Assembly (NCBI GenBank): GCA_027623555.1
Contig: JAQBSZ010000002.1
Coordinates: forward strand, 62,001 to 126,000
DNA: 64,000 nt
Source: Pseudomonadota bacterium
GTDB lineage: Bacteria > Pseudomonadota > Gammaproteobacteria > Pseudomonadales > Pseudohongiellaceae
Reading direction: 5' to 3'
A program made the translations under genes and the position numbers. Positions within the stretch are counted from its first letter, which is position 1. Each line of letters begins with the position of its first letter. Below are positions 9,541 to 19,373 of this stretch, piece by piece. The notes below the pieces were generated by a model, which made no database searches, was not told where the DNA came from, and was given only the letters and a program-made list of their open reading frames with translations.

Positions 9541-10152
9541 TTGAAGCAAGGATTCAACTCTGTATATAGTATTCAAAACGCTAAGAAGAGTATGGAAATG
9601 GATCGGGTAGATTCTAAAATAGGCAATAAAATCAAAGGCTTTACCCTGATTGAGCTGCTTATCGTGGTTGCTATCATGGGCATCCTGATCGCCCTGTCCA
9701 TGCCTGGATTTCAGGACACCATTGAATCAGCCAACACCAATTCGCAGGTCAAGGTTATGTTGACTACACTAAACCTGGCCCGCAGCGAGGCAATCAAGCG
9801 CGGTACCAATATTCTCATCTGTGCCAGCGATGACGGTGCGGATTGCAGTGCAGGCACCTGGTCAGACGGTTGGCTGGTATTCGAAGACGTCAATGGCGAT
9901 GCCGATGGCGATGCGGGGTCAGTCGACGTGGGAGATAACCTGATCCGGGTATTCGATTCTGTCGGGGCCACCAGTACCATGACATTTACAGTAGATCTGT
10001 TTTCCTATAACAACCTGGGTTTCAGTGCGACCGGTGGTACCCAGACTTTTTTATTATGCCCAGCCAGCAATAATGCGGCTAACGCGCGCTCGGTAGTGAT
10101 CGGGCCATCTGGCCGTGGGCGCCGCGTTGAGGATGGTCTGGTATGTCCATGA
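9541..10152 (+). CDS. fimT: Type IV minor pilin, GspH/FimT family
   Basis: Prepilin motif KGFTLIELLIVVAIMGILIALSMPGF; GspH-like C-terminus; first gene of the minor-pilin operon. Confidence 0.88.
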   Translation: MKQGFNSVYSIQNAKKSMEMDRVDSKIGNKIKGFTLIELLIVVAIMGILIALSMPGFQDTIESANTNSQVKVMLTTLNLARSEAIKRGTNILICASDDGADCSAGTWSDGWLVFEDVNGDADGDAGSVDVGDNLIRVFDSVGATSTMTFTVDLFSYNNLGFSATGGTQTFLLCPASNNAANARSVVIGPSGRGRRVEDGLVCP

Positions 10153-10664
10153 TGAGATCAAATAATCGCAAGGGGCTCCACCTGCAATTCGGCTCCTCCC
10201 TCATCGAAGTGCTGGTTTCCCTGCTGATACTCTCGGGTGGCTTGCTCGGAATCGCCGGTGTGCAATCGGTGAGTCTGCGCAACAACCAGGCTGCTTATTA
10301 TCGAACCCAGGCCACCATGTTCAGTGCCGACATGATTGAGCGCATGCGTGGCAACAAGGCCGGGGTAAATCTCGCCGCTTATGACGATGTGGCTGGTGGG
10401 GCCACCGCTGCCTGTTTTACCGTGGCAGGCTGTACTCCGGCGCAAATGGCGGCACAGGATGTGCTTGCCTGGTCAGCCCAGGTTACCGCCGCCTTGCCCG
10501 GTGGCGATTCGGTAGTGTGTATCGATTCGACCGGCAATGACGGTACGGCTCTCGCGCAGGCCTGTGATGGACTCGGCAATATCTATGCGATCAAGATCTG
10601 GTGGGACGACGATCGGGACGGTGTGGCCGAGATGCGCTATGTCACTACCTGGCAACCCCTGTAA
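10143..10664 (+). CDS. pilV: Type IV pilus modification protein PilV
   Basis: GSSLIEVLVSLLILSGGLLGIAGVQ...NNQAAYYRTQATMFSADMIERMRGN. Confidence 0.9.
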   Translation: MSMMRSNNRKGLHLQFGSSLIEVLVSLLILSGGLLGIAGVQSVSLRNNQAAYYRTQATMFSADMIERMRGNKAGVNLAAYDDVAGGATAACFTVAGCTPAQMAAQDVLAWSAQVTAALPGGDSVVCIDSTGNDGTALAQACDGLGNIYAIKIWWDDDRDGVAEMRYVTTWQPL

Positions 10665-10677
10665 CGGGCTGGAAGAA

Positions 10678-11847
10678 ATGCGAACTGCAATGAAAACCTT
10701 GAATCCAAAACACAGCGTCGGTCTCAGCCTGATTGAGTTATTGATTGCCATGGTACTCGGCCTGACCCTGGCATCGGGCGTGCTGCAGATTTATGCCAGC
10801 AGTTCGGCGACCGAGCGCAGCCAGGACGCCCGACTGCGCATGCAGGAGGGTGGCCGTTTTGCGCTGAATTTCCTGGGCAACGAGATTCGCATGGCGGGCT
10901 ACCTGGGTTGCCTGGGATCGATGCAGGGCTCGGGTGCCAACAACACTTTAAATGCACCTCCCAACACGCTGCAACCGGGCACCGGCATCCAGGGCTGGGA
11001 AGCGGCCGGGACCAATCCGGGCGTGGTTAACAACAGCGCCAATGATGTGGCCACTGTAGCCTCTACCACGGCAGAGTGGACCACTGGCGGGGTTGGTTTC
11101 AATATTCCAACCGTGCAGGCGGTCCCAAATTCAGACATCCTGCGCCTGTGGGGCGGTGCCGGCGACGCCGGCGCGGTAATTTCCATCGATAACACCGGTG
11201 GCGATCCGATTGTTGCGGCGGAGGCGGCCATCGGTATTGCCGTTAATGATTTCCTCATTATCAGCGATTGCGAACAGGTCGATTTCGTCCAGGCCTGTGC
11301 AGTGGCTCCTACCGGTGGTGGTGCATCGACGGTAGATATCACCCTGTCCACTGCCTGCAATCCAGGTAATCTCGCCACCGCCTTCGTGACTTCGGTGGCC
11401 CCGGCAGGATCGCCGGCTGAGGTAATTCGTCTGGAAGGCGTGCTTTACTATGTCGGTAAGCGCGACGATACCGCCACCAATCCCCCCTCTTTATACCGTG
11501 CAGTTCTGGATACCGACGGCACCCTTGCGGCACCGGAAGAGATTATCGAAGGTGTCGAGAGTATGCAGTTACTCTACGGCGTCAACGTCGATCAGGATGT
11601 GCGGGCAACGGTAGATGCCTATCTGCCGGCCGACCTGGTGACGAACTGGGATGAGGTGATCTCCGTAAGGGTCAGCTTGTTGATGCAGTCCATCGAAGAT
11701 GGCACCACATCCGAGCCCCAGGCCTATACCTTTGATGGAGTAACCTACAGTGCGGCAGGGGGCGGAGGCAGCCTACCGCAGGATCGGCGCGCTCGCCGGA
11801 TCTTTACCAGCACCATCAGTCTGCGTAACCGTGCGTTGGGTACGTGA
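10678..11847 (+). CDS. pilW: Type IV pilus assembly protein PilW
   Basis: GLSLIELLIAMVLGLTLASGVLQIYASSSATERSQDARLRMQEGGRFALNFLGNEIRMAGYLGC; start taken at ATG 10678. Confidence 0.9.
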   Translation: MRTAMKTLNPKHSVGLSLIELLIAMVLGLTLASGVLQIYASSSATERSQDARLRMQEGGRFALNFLGNEIRMAGYLGCLGSMQGSGANNTLNAPPNTLQPGTGIQGWEAAGTNPGVVNNSANDVATVASTTAEWTTGGVGFNIPTVQAVPNSDILRLWGGAGDAGAVISIDNTGGDPIVAAEAAIGIAVNDFLIISDCEQVDFVQACAVAPTGGGASTVDITLSTACNPGNLATAFVTSVAPAGSPAEVIRLEGVLYYVGKRDDTATNPPSLYRAVLDTDGTLAAPEEIIEGVESMQLLYGVNVDQDVRATVDAYLPADLVTNWDEVISVRVSLLMQSIEDGTTSEPQAYTFDGVTYSAAGGGGSLPQDRRARRIFTSTISLRNRALGT

Positions 11848-11923
11848 TGGAGTTAACACTGGAGTATAGTGAGATTAGATGCAGGTCACGGAAATAGATG
11901 GGATTAAGAGTAGATTGATCATT

Positions 11924-12496
11924 ATGAACAAATTGAGCGACAGGTCCAGATATACCGGCATGCGGCAGCAACAGGGTGCGGTGCTGGTGTTCTGTCTGGT
12001 TTTTCTGGCAGTGTTGACCATGATGGGGGTTTCCGGCATGGAATCCACCACTCTGGAAGAACGCATGTCCGGCAATATGCGGGATCACGAGTTGGCCTTC
12101 AATGCCGCCGAATCCGCCCTGCAGGTCGGAGAAGCCTGGTTGATTCTGCAGAATACTCTGCCAATTACCAGTACTGATGGCAGTACCGCCGTATGGGCTG
12201 AAAGTGCCATGGACCCGGATGCCGCGGATGGTCTCTACTGGTGGGATCACGCCAATATCAACGCCGCCTGGTGGAACGCCAACGCAGATTCTATCGCTAA
12301 CGTAGCCCAGGTAGCGGCACAACCGGCGTATGTTATCGAACAGTACCGCACCGTGGATACCGGGCAGTCAATTGCACTGGGTGGCGGTGAGACTACGGTG
12401 CCGAGAATTTTTCATCGCATTACCGCCCGCGGAGTCGGTATCAATACCAACGCCAGGGCGGTTGTGCAGGCGACCTTCGTTCAATCCTATGATTAG
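11924..12496 (+). CDS. pilX: Type IV pilus assembly protein PilX
   Basis: QQGAVLVFCLVFLAVLTMMGVSGMESTTLEERMSGNMRDHELAFNAAESAL; start at 11924. Confidence 0.88.
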   Translation: MNKLSDRSRYTGMRQQQGAVLVFCLVFLAVLTMMGVSGMESTTLEERMSGNMRDHELAFNAAESALQVGEAWLILQNTLPITSTDGSTAVWAESAMDPDAADGLYWWDHANINAAWWNANADSIANVAQVAAQPAYVIEQYRTVDTGQSIALGGGETTVPRIFHRITARGVGINTNARAVVQATFVQSYD

Positions 12497-12515
12497 GGAA
12501 GCTTTGCGCTTCCCT
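12495..12515. other. Perfect 8-bp inverted repeat (agggaagc-tttgc-gcttccct) in the pilX/pilY1 junction
   Basis: Read directly at the pilX stop; no T-tract follows. Confidence 0.6.
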
Positions 12516-12547
12516 ACAATTCCGGTGGTTTAGCCCTGGAGGCAGCG

Positions 12548-15500
12548 ATGAGTTTACGACTACAAATACGTTTCTTTCTATCCTGGCTGGGTTCTGTGTA
12601 CCTGCTGGCACTTGCAACGACCTCACAGGCTGCCGAGATGGCTCTGGCTGATGCTCCGCTGTTCCTGGGTACCCAGATCGATCCCAACGTATTCTTCATG
12701 ATGGACGACTCCGGTTCCATGGACTGGGAAATCCTCACCGTGGACTACCATTACTACAGCGATTACTGGTCTTCGGCCAGCACGGTGGGGGAACTCGACG
12801 ACGGCTACTGGCGCAGTTTTTCCAACACGGGTTCCTGTACGGGGACCCGCAATAATGCTTATCTCTACTCCACCGACACCAACACCGATAATGTCTACAA
12901 CACCTGCTTTTATGCCCAGGTGGATGAACATCCCGAGGCGGTAGAGCGTGACTGGCGGGTGCGCTCGTCTGATATGAACATCATGTATTACAACCCGGCC
13001 GTCATCTATAGTCCCTGGTTCGGATTCTCAGACGCGGTATTTACCACCGCCCGTAGCAATCCCCAGTCGGGCACCAATGGCTATACTATTACTCGCAATC
13101 TCACTGGTTTTACCTATGATGTCTACGTGGATGATCATGGTGCCACGCTTGATGGTGTCGGTGAAGTGGAAGGCCCGAGCACCATCAACGATACCCCGAA
13201 TGGCATGGTGGATTTGTGGGATTCCCATACCACCTACACCGTGAATGCCGCCGATATCTCCGTGGAAGCATTAACTGTGCCCGATGCAGCGACGGTGCAA
13301 GCCTTAGGTGTTAACTGTGATTTGGGCGATGCCCAGGATACACCGCAGTACAACGATTGCTTCGGCACCGCGCGGGTCACCAGCACCATCAGCGGCGCAC
13401 AGCTGGATCCCTGGGGTCGTACCGTCACCCAGGTTAAACAGAATATCGCCAACTGGTATGAGTTCCACCGTCGCCGCTCGTTCGTGTCCAAGAATGCGAT
13501 AACGCTGGTGGTAAATTCCAACGATGATTTTCGTTTCGGCCTCAGCCAGATCAATCGTTATGACCTGGTTTTCGTCGAGGTTCCCGGTGTGCTGATCGAG
13601 GACTACACGGCACACAATGCCGCCCTGTTGCAGGAAATGTATGATTTCGAGTGGGAGAGTAACGGCACTCCGCTGCGTCGCGGTTTGGAACGTGTGGGGC
13701 GGTATTACGATGATTATTACGCGACCTACACCGATCCGATCATTTCCGAATGTCAGCAGAACTACTCTGTGTTGTTTACCGATGGCTATTGGAATGGCAG
13801 CGCGCCGTATACCGCGGCTATCGGGGACGAGGACGGTGATGGCGTCAGCGATACCGTGGCCGATGTGGCGCACTACTTCTATACCGAGGACCTGAGCCCG
13901 CTGGATGACCAGGTGCCGACCACGCCCCTCGATCAGAATGAGAAACAGCACATGGTGTCTTTCACCGTAGCCTTCGGCGTAGAAGGGGACCTGGTTGACA
14001 CTGATGACGACAACTACCCCAATCCGGAGCTGGCCGAAAATGGCGCCTGGACCACTGGTGCGGTCGACCGGAATCCGGAATTTATCGATGACCTGTGGCA
14101 TGCCGCCTTTAATAGCAAGGGTTACTTCATAGCCGCCAATTCGACTTCCGGAGTTGCCCAGGCAATCGGTGAGGCACTGCTGGAGATTGCCGACCGGGTC
14201 GGCTCGGCGGCCTCGGTGGCCACCAATACCGGCTCCCTGAATGCCGGCAGCAAGTTATTCCAGGCCCGTTTCGACAGTTCCGACTGGAAAGGTCAACTGC
14301 TGGCGTTCCAGATTAACCTGGATGGCTCTATCGAAGGCAATCCAGAGTGGGACGCTGGAACGCGGCTGAACATGCAGAACTATAACACGGGTCGAGAGAT
14401 CATAACCTGGAACCCGAACGTGGACGATCCAGCAGGCGGCGTCGTGGAGGGGGCAGGTATCCCATTCCGCTTTCCGGCGGATTACACCAGTCCCAATGCA
14501 CTAACCGAAATGAGTTCGGCCCAGATTGCTTACCTGTTGACCAGTGCACCCTATAGTATCGCTACCGTGGACGCCGGTGAGATCTCTGCGAACCAGACCT
14601 ATGGCCAGGACATTACCAATTATTTTCGCGGTGATGAGACTAACGAGCTCGTGGGCCAGGGATTTCGACTGCGCAATAGCGTGCTGGGCGACATCGTTAA
14701 CTCCGACCCCAAGTTTGTCGACGTGCCTAACTTCCGTTATCCGAACTTGTTGGAACCGAAATCTTACAATGATTTTATTACCGACAACGCCAGCCGCCAG
14801 GGAGTGGTCTATGTCGGCGCGAACGATGGCATGCTGCATGCCTTTAATGATGACACTGGCGATGAGATGCTCGCCTATGTTCCCAATACCGTGTATCAGA
14901 ATTTTGATGAACTGGCAGATGGCGACTATGAGCATCGCTACTTTGTCGATGGTGGAGCCAATATAATCGATGTCTTCCTGCCCAACATGGATGATCCGGC
15001 GAGCGCAGTCGATGGCCTGTGGCGGACCGTAATTTCTGGCGGTCTGGCTGGAGGCGGCCAGGGAGTCTACGCCCTTGATATCACCGACCCGACTGTCTTC
15101 GATGAAGGCAGTGCAGACGATATCATCCTGTGGGAATTCGATGATACTGACGATGCCGACCTCGGCTACACCTACGGCAAGGTACAGATGGCCAAGATGA
15201 ATGATGGCACCTGGGCTGCGGTGTTCGGTAACGGCTATAACAATACCGAGGCCGATGGCAATGCCAGCACGACCGGACATGCAGTACTGTACATAGTGGA
15301 CATCGAAACCGGCAACGTACTGAAGAAACTCGATACTGAAGCGGGATCGGTAGCCACACCCAACGGTTTGGCGACCCCGCTTCTGATTGATGCGGATGGA
15401 AATTTCACCGCCGATTATATCTATGCTGGCGACATGCAGGGCAATATGTGGAAGTTTGATGTGTCCGATCCCAGTTCGGCCAACTGGGACTCTGCCTGGT

Positions 15501-16279
15501 CTTCTGGAGGCTCTCCGGCGCCGCTGTATACAACCACCGCGAATCAACCGATTACCTCTCAACCCCAGGCCTCATTCCATCCGGATAATCGGGCAGGATT
15601 CATGATCTATTTCGGAACCGGGCAGTATCTTGAAATCAACGATAATGTAGGATCTGGACAGACAACTCAGACGTTCTATGGAATCTGGGACAAGGATACC
15701 GCAACGGTGCCGAGTATTTCCAAGGCTTCCTTGCTGCAACAGACTATTGACAACCAATATGATCAGGCCTTCGATACCGATGATGACGGTGTCGATGATG
15801 AGACTTTTACGCTGCGAGATGTTTCCAATAACATTATCAATTGGGACACCCATAATGGTTTCTATCTGGACCTGATACCGGTAGAAATCGAGGGAGCGGG
15901 TAATGGGGACAACTTTGGTGAACGACAGACCAGTAATGCCATTGTGCGTAACGGTCGGATAATCTTCACTACCCTGGTTCCATCAACCGTCGAATGCGAA
16001 TTCGGTGGCACCAGTTTCTTGATGGAACTGGACTTCAGAGACGGTAGCGCGCTCGAATTTCCTGCCTTCGACCTGAATGGTGATGGCGAATATGATGCCG
16101 ACGATACCAGTGCCTCAGGCAGGGCATCCGATGTGGGTATCATGCCGACGGTCAGTATCCTGGCCGATGACGCGCAGGACGTGGCATTCGGTTCTGGTGC
16201 CAGTGGCGACATCGATGTTATCCAACTCAGTGTTGGAGACCAGGCCTATGGAAGGCAGTCATGGCGACAGCTCGAATAG
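12548..16279 (+). CDS. pilY1: PilY1-like pilus tip/assembly protein
   Basis: 1243 aa; N-terminal vWA-like MIDAS region FFMMDDSGSMDWE; C-terminal PilY propeller (RQGVVYVGANDGMLHAFNDDTGDEMLAYVPNTVYQNF ... WRTVISGGLAGGGQGVYALDIT); DLNGDGEYDADDT Ca-binding-like motif. Confidence 0.93.
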   Translation: MSLRLQIRFFLSWLGSVYLLALATTSQAAEMALADAPLFLGTQIDPNVFFMMDDSGSMDWEILTVDYHYYSDYWSSASTVGELDDGYWRSFSNTGSCTGTRNNAYLYSTDTNTDNVYNTCFYAQVDEHPEAVERDWRVRSSDMNIMYYNPAVIYSPWFGFSDAVFTTARSNPQSGTNGYTITRNLTGFTYDVYVDDHGATLDGVGEVEGPSTINDTPNGMVDLWDSHTTYTVNAADISVEALTVPDAATVQALGVNCDLGDAQDTPQYNDCFGTARVTSTISGAQLDPWGRTVTQVKQNIANWYEFHRRRSFVSKNAITLVVNSNDDFRFGLSQINRYDLVFVEVPGVLIEDYTAHNAALLQEMYDFEWESNGTPLRRGLERVGRYYDDYYATYTDPIISECQQNYSVLFTDGYWNGSAPYTAAIGDEDGDGVSDTVADVAHYFYTEDLSPLDDQVPTTPLDQNEKQHMVSFTVAFGVEGDLVDTDDDNYPNPELAENGAWTTGAVDRNPEFIDDLWHAAFNSKGYFIAANSTSGVAQAIGEALLEIADRVGSAASVATNTGSLNAGSKLFQARFDSSDWKGQLLAFQINLDGSIEGNPEWDAGTRLNMQNYNTGREIITWNPNVDDPAGGVVEGAGIPFRFPADYTSPNALTEMSSAQIAYLLTSAPYSIATVDAGEISANQTYGQDITNYFRGDETNELVGQGFRLRNSVLGDIVNSDPKFVDVPNFRYPNLLEPKSYNDFITDNASRQGVVYVGANDGMLHAFNDDTGDEMLAYVPNTVYQNFDELADGDYEHRYFVDGGANIIDVFLPNMDDPASAVDGLWRTVISGGLAGGGQGVYALDITDPTVFDEGSADDIILWEFDDTDDADLGYTYGKVQMAKMNDGTWAAVFGNGYNNTEADGNASTTGHAVLYIVDIETGNVLKKLDTEAGSVATPNGLATPLLIDADGNFTADYIYAGDMQGNMWKFDVSDPSSANWDSAWSSGGSPAPLYTTTANQPITSQPQASFHPDNRAGFMIYFGTGQYLEINDNVGSGQTTQTFYGIWDKDTATVPSISKASLLQQTIDNQYDQAFDTDDDGVDDETFTLRDVSNNIINWDTHNGFYLDLIPVEIEGAGNGDNFGERQTSNAIVRNGRIIFTTLVPSTVECEFGGTSFLMELDFRDGSALEFPAFDLNGDGEYDADDTSASGRASDVGIMPTVSILADDAQDVAFGSGASGDIDVIQLSVGDQAYGRQSWRQLE

Positions 16280-16307
16280 TGGTCAATTTGTCCTCGAGGA
16301 TGCAATT

Positions 16308-16658
16308 ATGAAAATCCGCTTGCTTGTTAAACTAGTCTTGCTGCCTGGTCTGAAATTGTACGTTGCATTGGCCTTGCTGAGCGTACCGCTGGCTGCCAGT
16401 GCCCAGGGCATATTGGCGGCTCCTCAGACTGGAACCGTGCAGGTACTGCGTCAGGATGATGGCTATCTGACTATTTCGGGGCGTGAATTCGCCTTCGATA
16501 ACGAAGTCGCCGAGGTGTACCTTAATGATGAACGGGTTGGTGCCGAAGTGCTCGATGAAGGCATGGTTGTGCGTTTTACTATCAATCGCGCTGGCGCCCT
16601 TGTGCGCCTGGAGATACTCGGTCCCATAGACAAGATTCGGGTTCTGGAGGAGAATTAG
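16308..16658 (+). CDS. Small secreted protein of unknown function inside the pilin operon
   Basis: MKIRLLVKLVLLPGLKLYVALALLSVPLAASAQGILAAPQTGTVQVLRQDDGYLTISGREFAFDNEVAEVYLNDERV...; signal peptide, compact beta-rich prediction by eye. Confidence 0.7.
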   Translation: MKIRLLVKLVLLPGLKLYVALALLSVPLAASAQGILAAPQTGTVQVLRQDDGYLTISGREFAFDNEVAEVYLNDERVGAEVLDEGMVVRFTINRAGALVRLEILGPIDKIRVLEEN

Positions 16659-16713
16659 GGCGACTCACCGCCAAGTTAATTCAGGGGATAGCCTGGAGCT
16701 ATCCAGCGCAGCA

Positions 16714-17196
16714 ATGGACCGTCTTATGCCAAAAGTGCAAATAGTACAATCAGTGCAAACAAAGCAGACTATGCAAAGTAAACCGACACAGGGATTTACC
16801 CTGATCGAAATCCTTATCGTAGTCGCAATACTTGGGGTCCTGGCCAGTATTGCCTTGCCGGCTTACCAGAATAGCGTGTTGCGCTCGGGGCGGGCCGAAG
16901 CCAAGGGTGAACTATTGATAGTCGCTTCCGACCAGGAGCGGTTCTTCTCCAGCAACAATGCCTATGTTGTCGATGCCACACCCCTGAATACAACAGACGG
17001 CACCACGCGCACTACTGAAACGGGCCTTTACAGTATTACGATCGCCGCCTGCGGTGCTGGTATTGCTACCTGTTTTACTGCCACTGCCACTCCACAGGGC
17101 AATCAGGTGAATGATGCTTGCACGACCCTTACCATTGACAGTATCGGTGTGCGCGGGGCAACTGGTGACACCGTAGATGAGTGCTGGAATCGTTAA
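16714..17196 (+). CDS. pilE: Type IV minor pilin PilE
   Basis: QGFTLIEILIVVAILGVLASIALPAYQNSVLRSGRAEAKGELL...; C-terminal Cys pair. Confidence 0.88.
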   Translation: MDRLMPKVQIVQSVQTKQTMQSKPTQGFTLIEILIVVAILGVLASIALPAYQNSVLRSGRAEAKGELLIVASDQERFFSSNNAYVVDATPLNTTDGTTRTTETGLYSITIAACGAGIATCFTATATPQGNQVNDACTTLTIDSIGVRGATGDTVDECWNR

Positions 17197-17768
17197 CTAC
17201 AGTCGATTCTTCGACCCCGACTGTCTTCCCTGAATCCGTCTCCATCGCTGTCCATAGCGAAGCGCACCCGCGCCGAGCGATTAATGATTAGTTGTCGAGC
17301 GAATTGCAGCTGGTTTGGACTCGGGCAATAGGTAAAATTTCCATTCTGATAGCGGGTAAACCCCTGGCTGGTAATCTGCAGATATTGTCGATTCTGGAAT
17401 GCTCGCCAACGTAGTGTGCCAGGTAGACCAGCAAAGGTAAGATGTCGCAATATCCTGTCTTGATGGTTGATCACTCGATCACCATTGCTATCGGTAAAGA
17501 TCAATATCCCCTCCTGCCAATTACCGCCACACTCAGTCCCATCTGATGAACGGCACAGGGTAACCAGGCTGCCTGTTGTTATGGCGGATACGCGCGCGAA
17601 TTCAATGCCCTGCGCCAAGCGCTTGATGGTGGTGTCGCTACGCTTGTTCTCAAGCATAGCGCTGAAATCAGGCAAGGAAACACTGGCCAACAATGCCATC
17701 ACGAACATTACAATCAACAGTTCGATCAGCGTAAATCCGCGATAGCGATGCATCTTCTCCACCTCCAT
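17193..17768 (-). CDS. Second GspH/FimT-family pseudopilin
   Basis: YRGFTLIELLIVMFVMALLASVSLPDFSAMLENKRSDTTIKRLAQGIEFARVSAITTG...FTYCPSPN. Confidence 0.85.
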   Translation of the reverse strand: MEVEKMHRYRGFTLIELLIVMFVMALLASVSLPDFSAMLENKRSDTTIKRLAQGIEFARVSAITTGSLVTLCRSSDGTECGGNWQEGILIFTDSNGDRVINHQDRILRHLTFAGLPGTLRWRAFQNRQYLQITSQGFTRYQNGNFTYCPSPNQLQFARQLIINRSARVRFAMDSDGDGFREDSRGRRIDCS

Positions 17769-17931
17769 GTGGCAAGCAAGAAACTCGAAGGCACCCTGAC
17801 AGCTTAAGTGTAGGCGAATAGCTGGGCGATGGTGAATTCAAGCGGGAAATGAGCTATTCCCGGAGCATCAGAGGGGGAAGTGGAGTGCCCTGGCCAGTTC
17901 AGCGTTGCCAGAGTTTAGCTGTGCCAGTAGG

Positions 17932-19329
17932 TCAATCCAGGCCCAGTTTCTTCAGTCGATAGCGTAATGAGCGGAACGACATACCCAGTTTCTTGGCGGC
18001 AGCAGTCTTGTTCCAGCGCGTCTCTTCGAGGGCTTTTTCAATGGCTTCAATCTCGATCTGTTCGAGGTGTTTCTCCAATGAAAAGTCTTCGGGCGTCTTG
18101 ACTTTAGACTCCCTCTCCTGGGCTACATTCGCAATCGTATGAATGTCCTGACCTGCAACTGTAGGAGCGGAGATGAATTCAAGGTTTGATGCTTCGATCA
18201 AGTCATTTTCGCAGAGGGTAGCTGCGCGTTGCAGAATATTTTCCAATTCGCGCACATTACCTGGGAAGTGATAGTCCTGCAGTGCTGCCAGCGCCGCATC
18301 GCTGAGTGAACATACCGTCGCATTATTCTCGGTGGCAATTTTCCGCAGAAGCGTGGTAGCCAATTCAGGAATGTCATCATGTCGCGTGCGCAAACTGGGA
18401 ACGGCAAGTTCGATAACGTTGATGCGAAAGTAAAGATCCTGACGCAGGTTACCGGCTTCAACTTCCTTGGCGAGATTCTTGTGGGTGGCGCTTAGCAGCC
18501 TGACATCAACCGGCTGTTCTTTCTGTGACCCCACTGGTCGAACGGACTTCTCCTGAATTACGCGCAGTAATTTGACCTGTGTTTGCAGTGGCAGGTCTGC
18601 AACCTCATCGAGAAACAGCGTTCCCCCACTGGCGGCCTGGAACAGACCCTGTTTATTCTGATCGGCTCCCGTGAAACTGCCTTTCAGATGCCCGAAGAGT
18701 TCACTCTCTACCAACTCTGCTGGTATGGCACCACAGTTGATTGCAATAAATGGCCCGGTACTGCGTGAACTCTGCTTATGAATTTCACGAGCCGCCAGTT
18801 CTTTGCCAGTTCCGGATTCACCGCAGATATGGATAGGCGCCTGGCTGCGCGCCAGCTTACTAATCTGTTCACGCAGCTCTCGTATTCGAGGTGACTGCCC
18901 GGTAATTCTCGGTGCTGCATCCTCTCCTTCGCCTGCTTCCTGCGCAGATTCCATCGGCTTCTGCTGTGGCAGGCGCAGAGCAGAATTCACCAGGTCGCGT
19001 AGCTTCTGCAGATCGACTGGCTTGGAGACAAAGTCGAATGCACCGGCCTTTAACGCCTTTATCGCCGTCTCAGTACTGCCGTGTGCGGTGATTACGGCCA
19101 CAGGCATCTTGTCGAAATCGCTCTGAATATACTCGACCAGTTCGATGCCGTCGCCATCGGGTAATCGCATATCAGTCAGGCACAGTTTGAATTCTTCGGT
19201 AGAGAGCAATTTTCGAGCAGACTCCAGATCAGCGGCGCTCGAAGTTTCCAAAGACATGCGTCCCAGAGTTATTTCCAGCAGTTCTCGAATATCTGGTTCA
19301 TCGTCAACGATGAGCACTCTGTCTGTCAT
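17932..19329 (-). CDS. pilR: Sigma-54-dependent response regulator PilR
   Basis: REC + AAA+ (GESGTGKELAAREIH, ESELFGHLKGSFTGA) + Fis HTH; next to the pilS-like kinase and pilin genes. Confidence 0.93.
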   Translation of the reverse strand: MTDRVLIVDDEPDIRELLEITLGRMSLETSSAADLESARKLLSTEEFKLCLTDMRLPDGDGIELVEYIQSDFDKMPVAVITAHGSTETAIKALKAGAFDFVSKPVDLQKLRDLVNSALRLPQQKPMESAQEAGEGEDAAPRITGQSPRIRELREQISKLARSQAPIHICGESGTGKELAAREIHKQSSRSTGPFIAINCGAIPAELVESELFGHLKGSFTGADQNKQGLFQAASGGTLFLDEVADLPLQTQVKLLRVIQEKSVRPVGSQKEQPVDVRLLSATHKNLAKEVEAGNLRQDLYFRINVIELAVPSLRTRHDDIPELATTLLRKIATENNATVCSLSDAALAALQDYHFPGNVRELENILQRAATLCENDLIEASNLEFISAPTVAGQDIHTIANVAQERESKVKTPEDFSLEKHLEQIEIEAIEKALEETRWNKTAAAKKLGMSFRSLRYRLKKLGLD

Positions 19330-19373
19330 AGGAATTCCAGGAAAGAATACTTATTAGGTAGGCCCTAGATAGG

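Noticed and set aside
13304-14101. Long antisense ORFs over pilY1 (13304..14101 and 14501..15562, minus strand)
   Set aside because: They lie opposite a clear PilY1 coding sequence; isoleucine/valine-rich composition is typical of antisense shadow frames.
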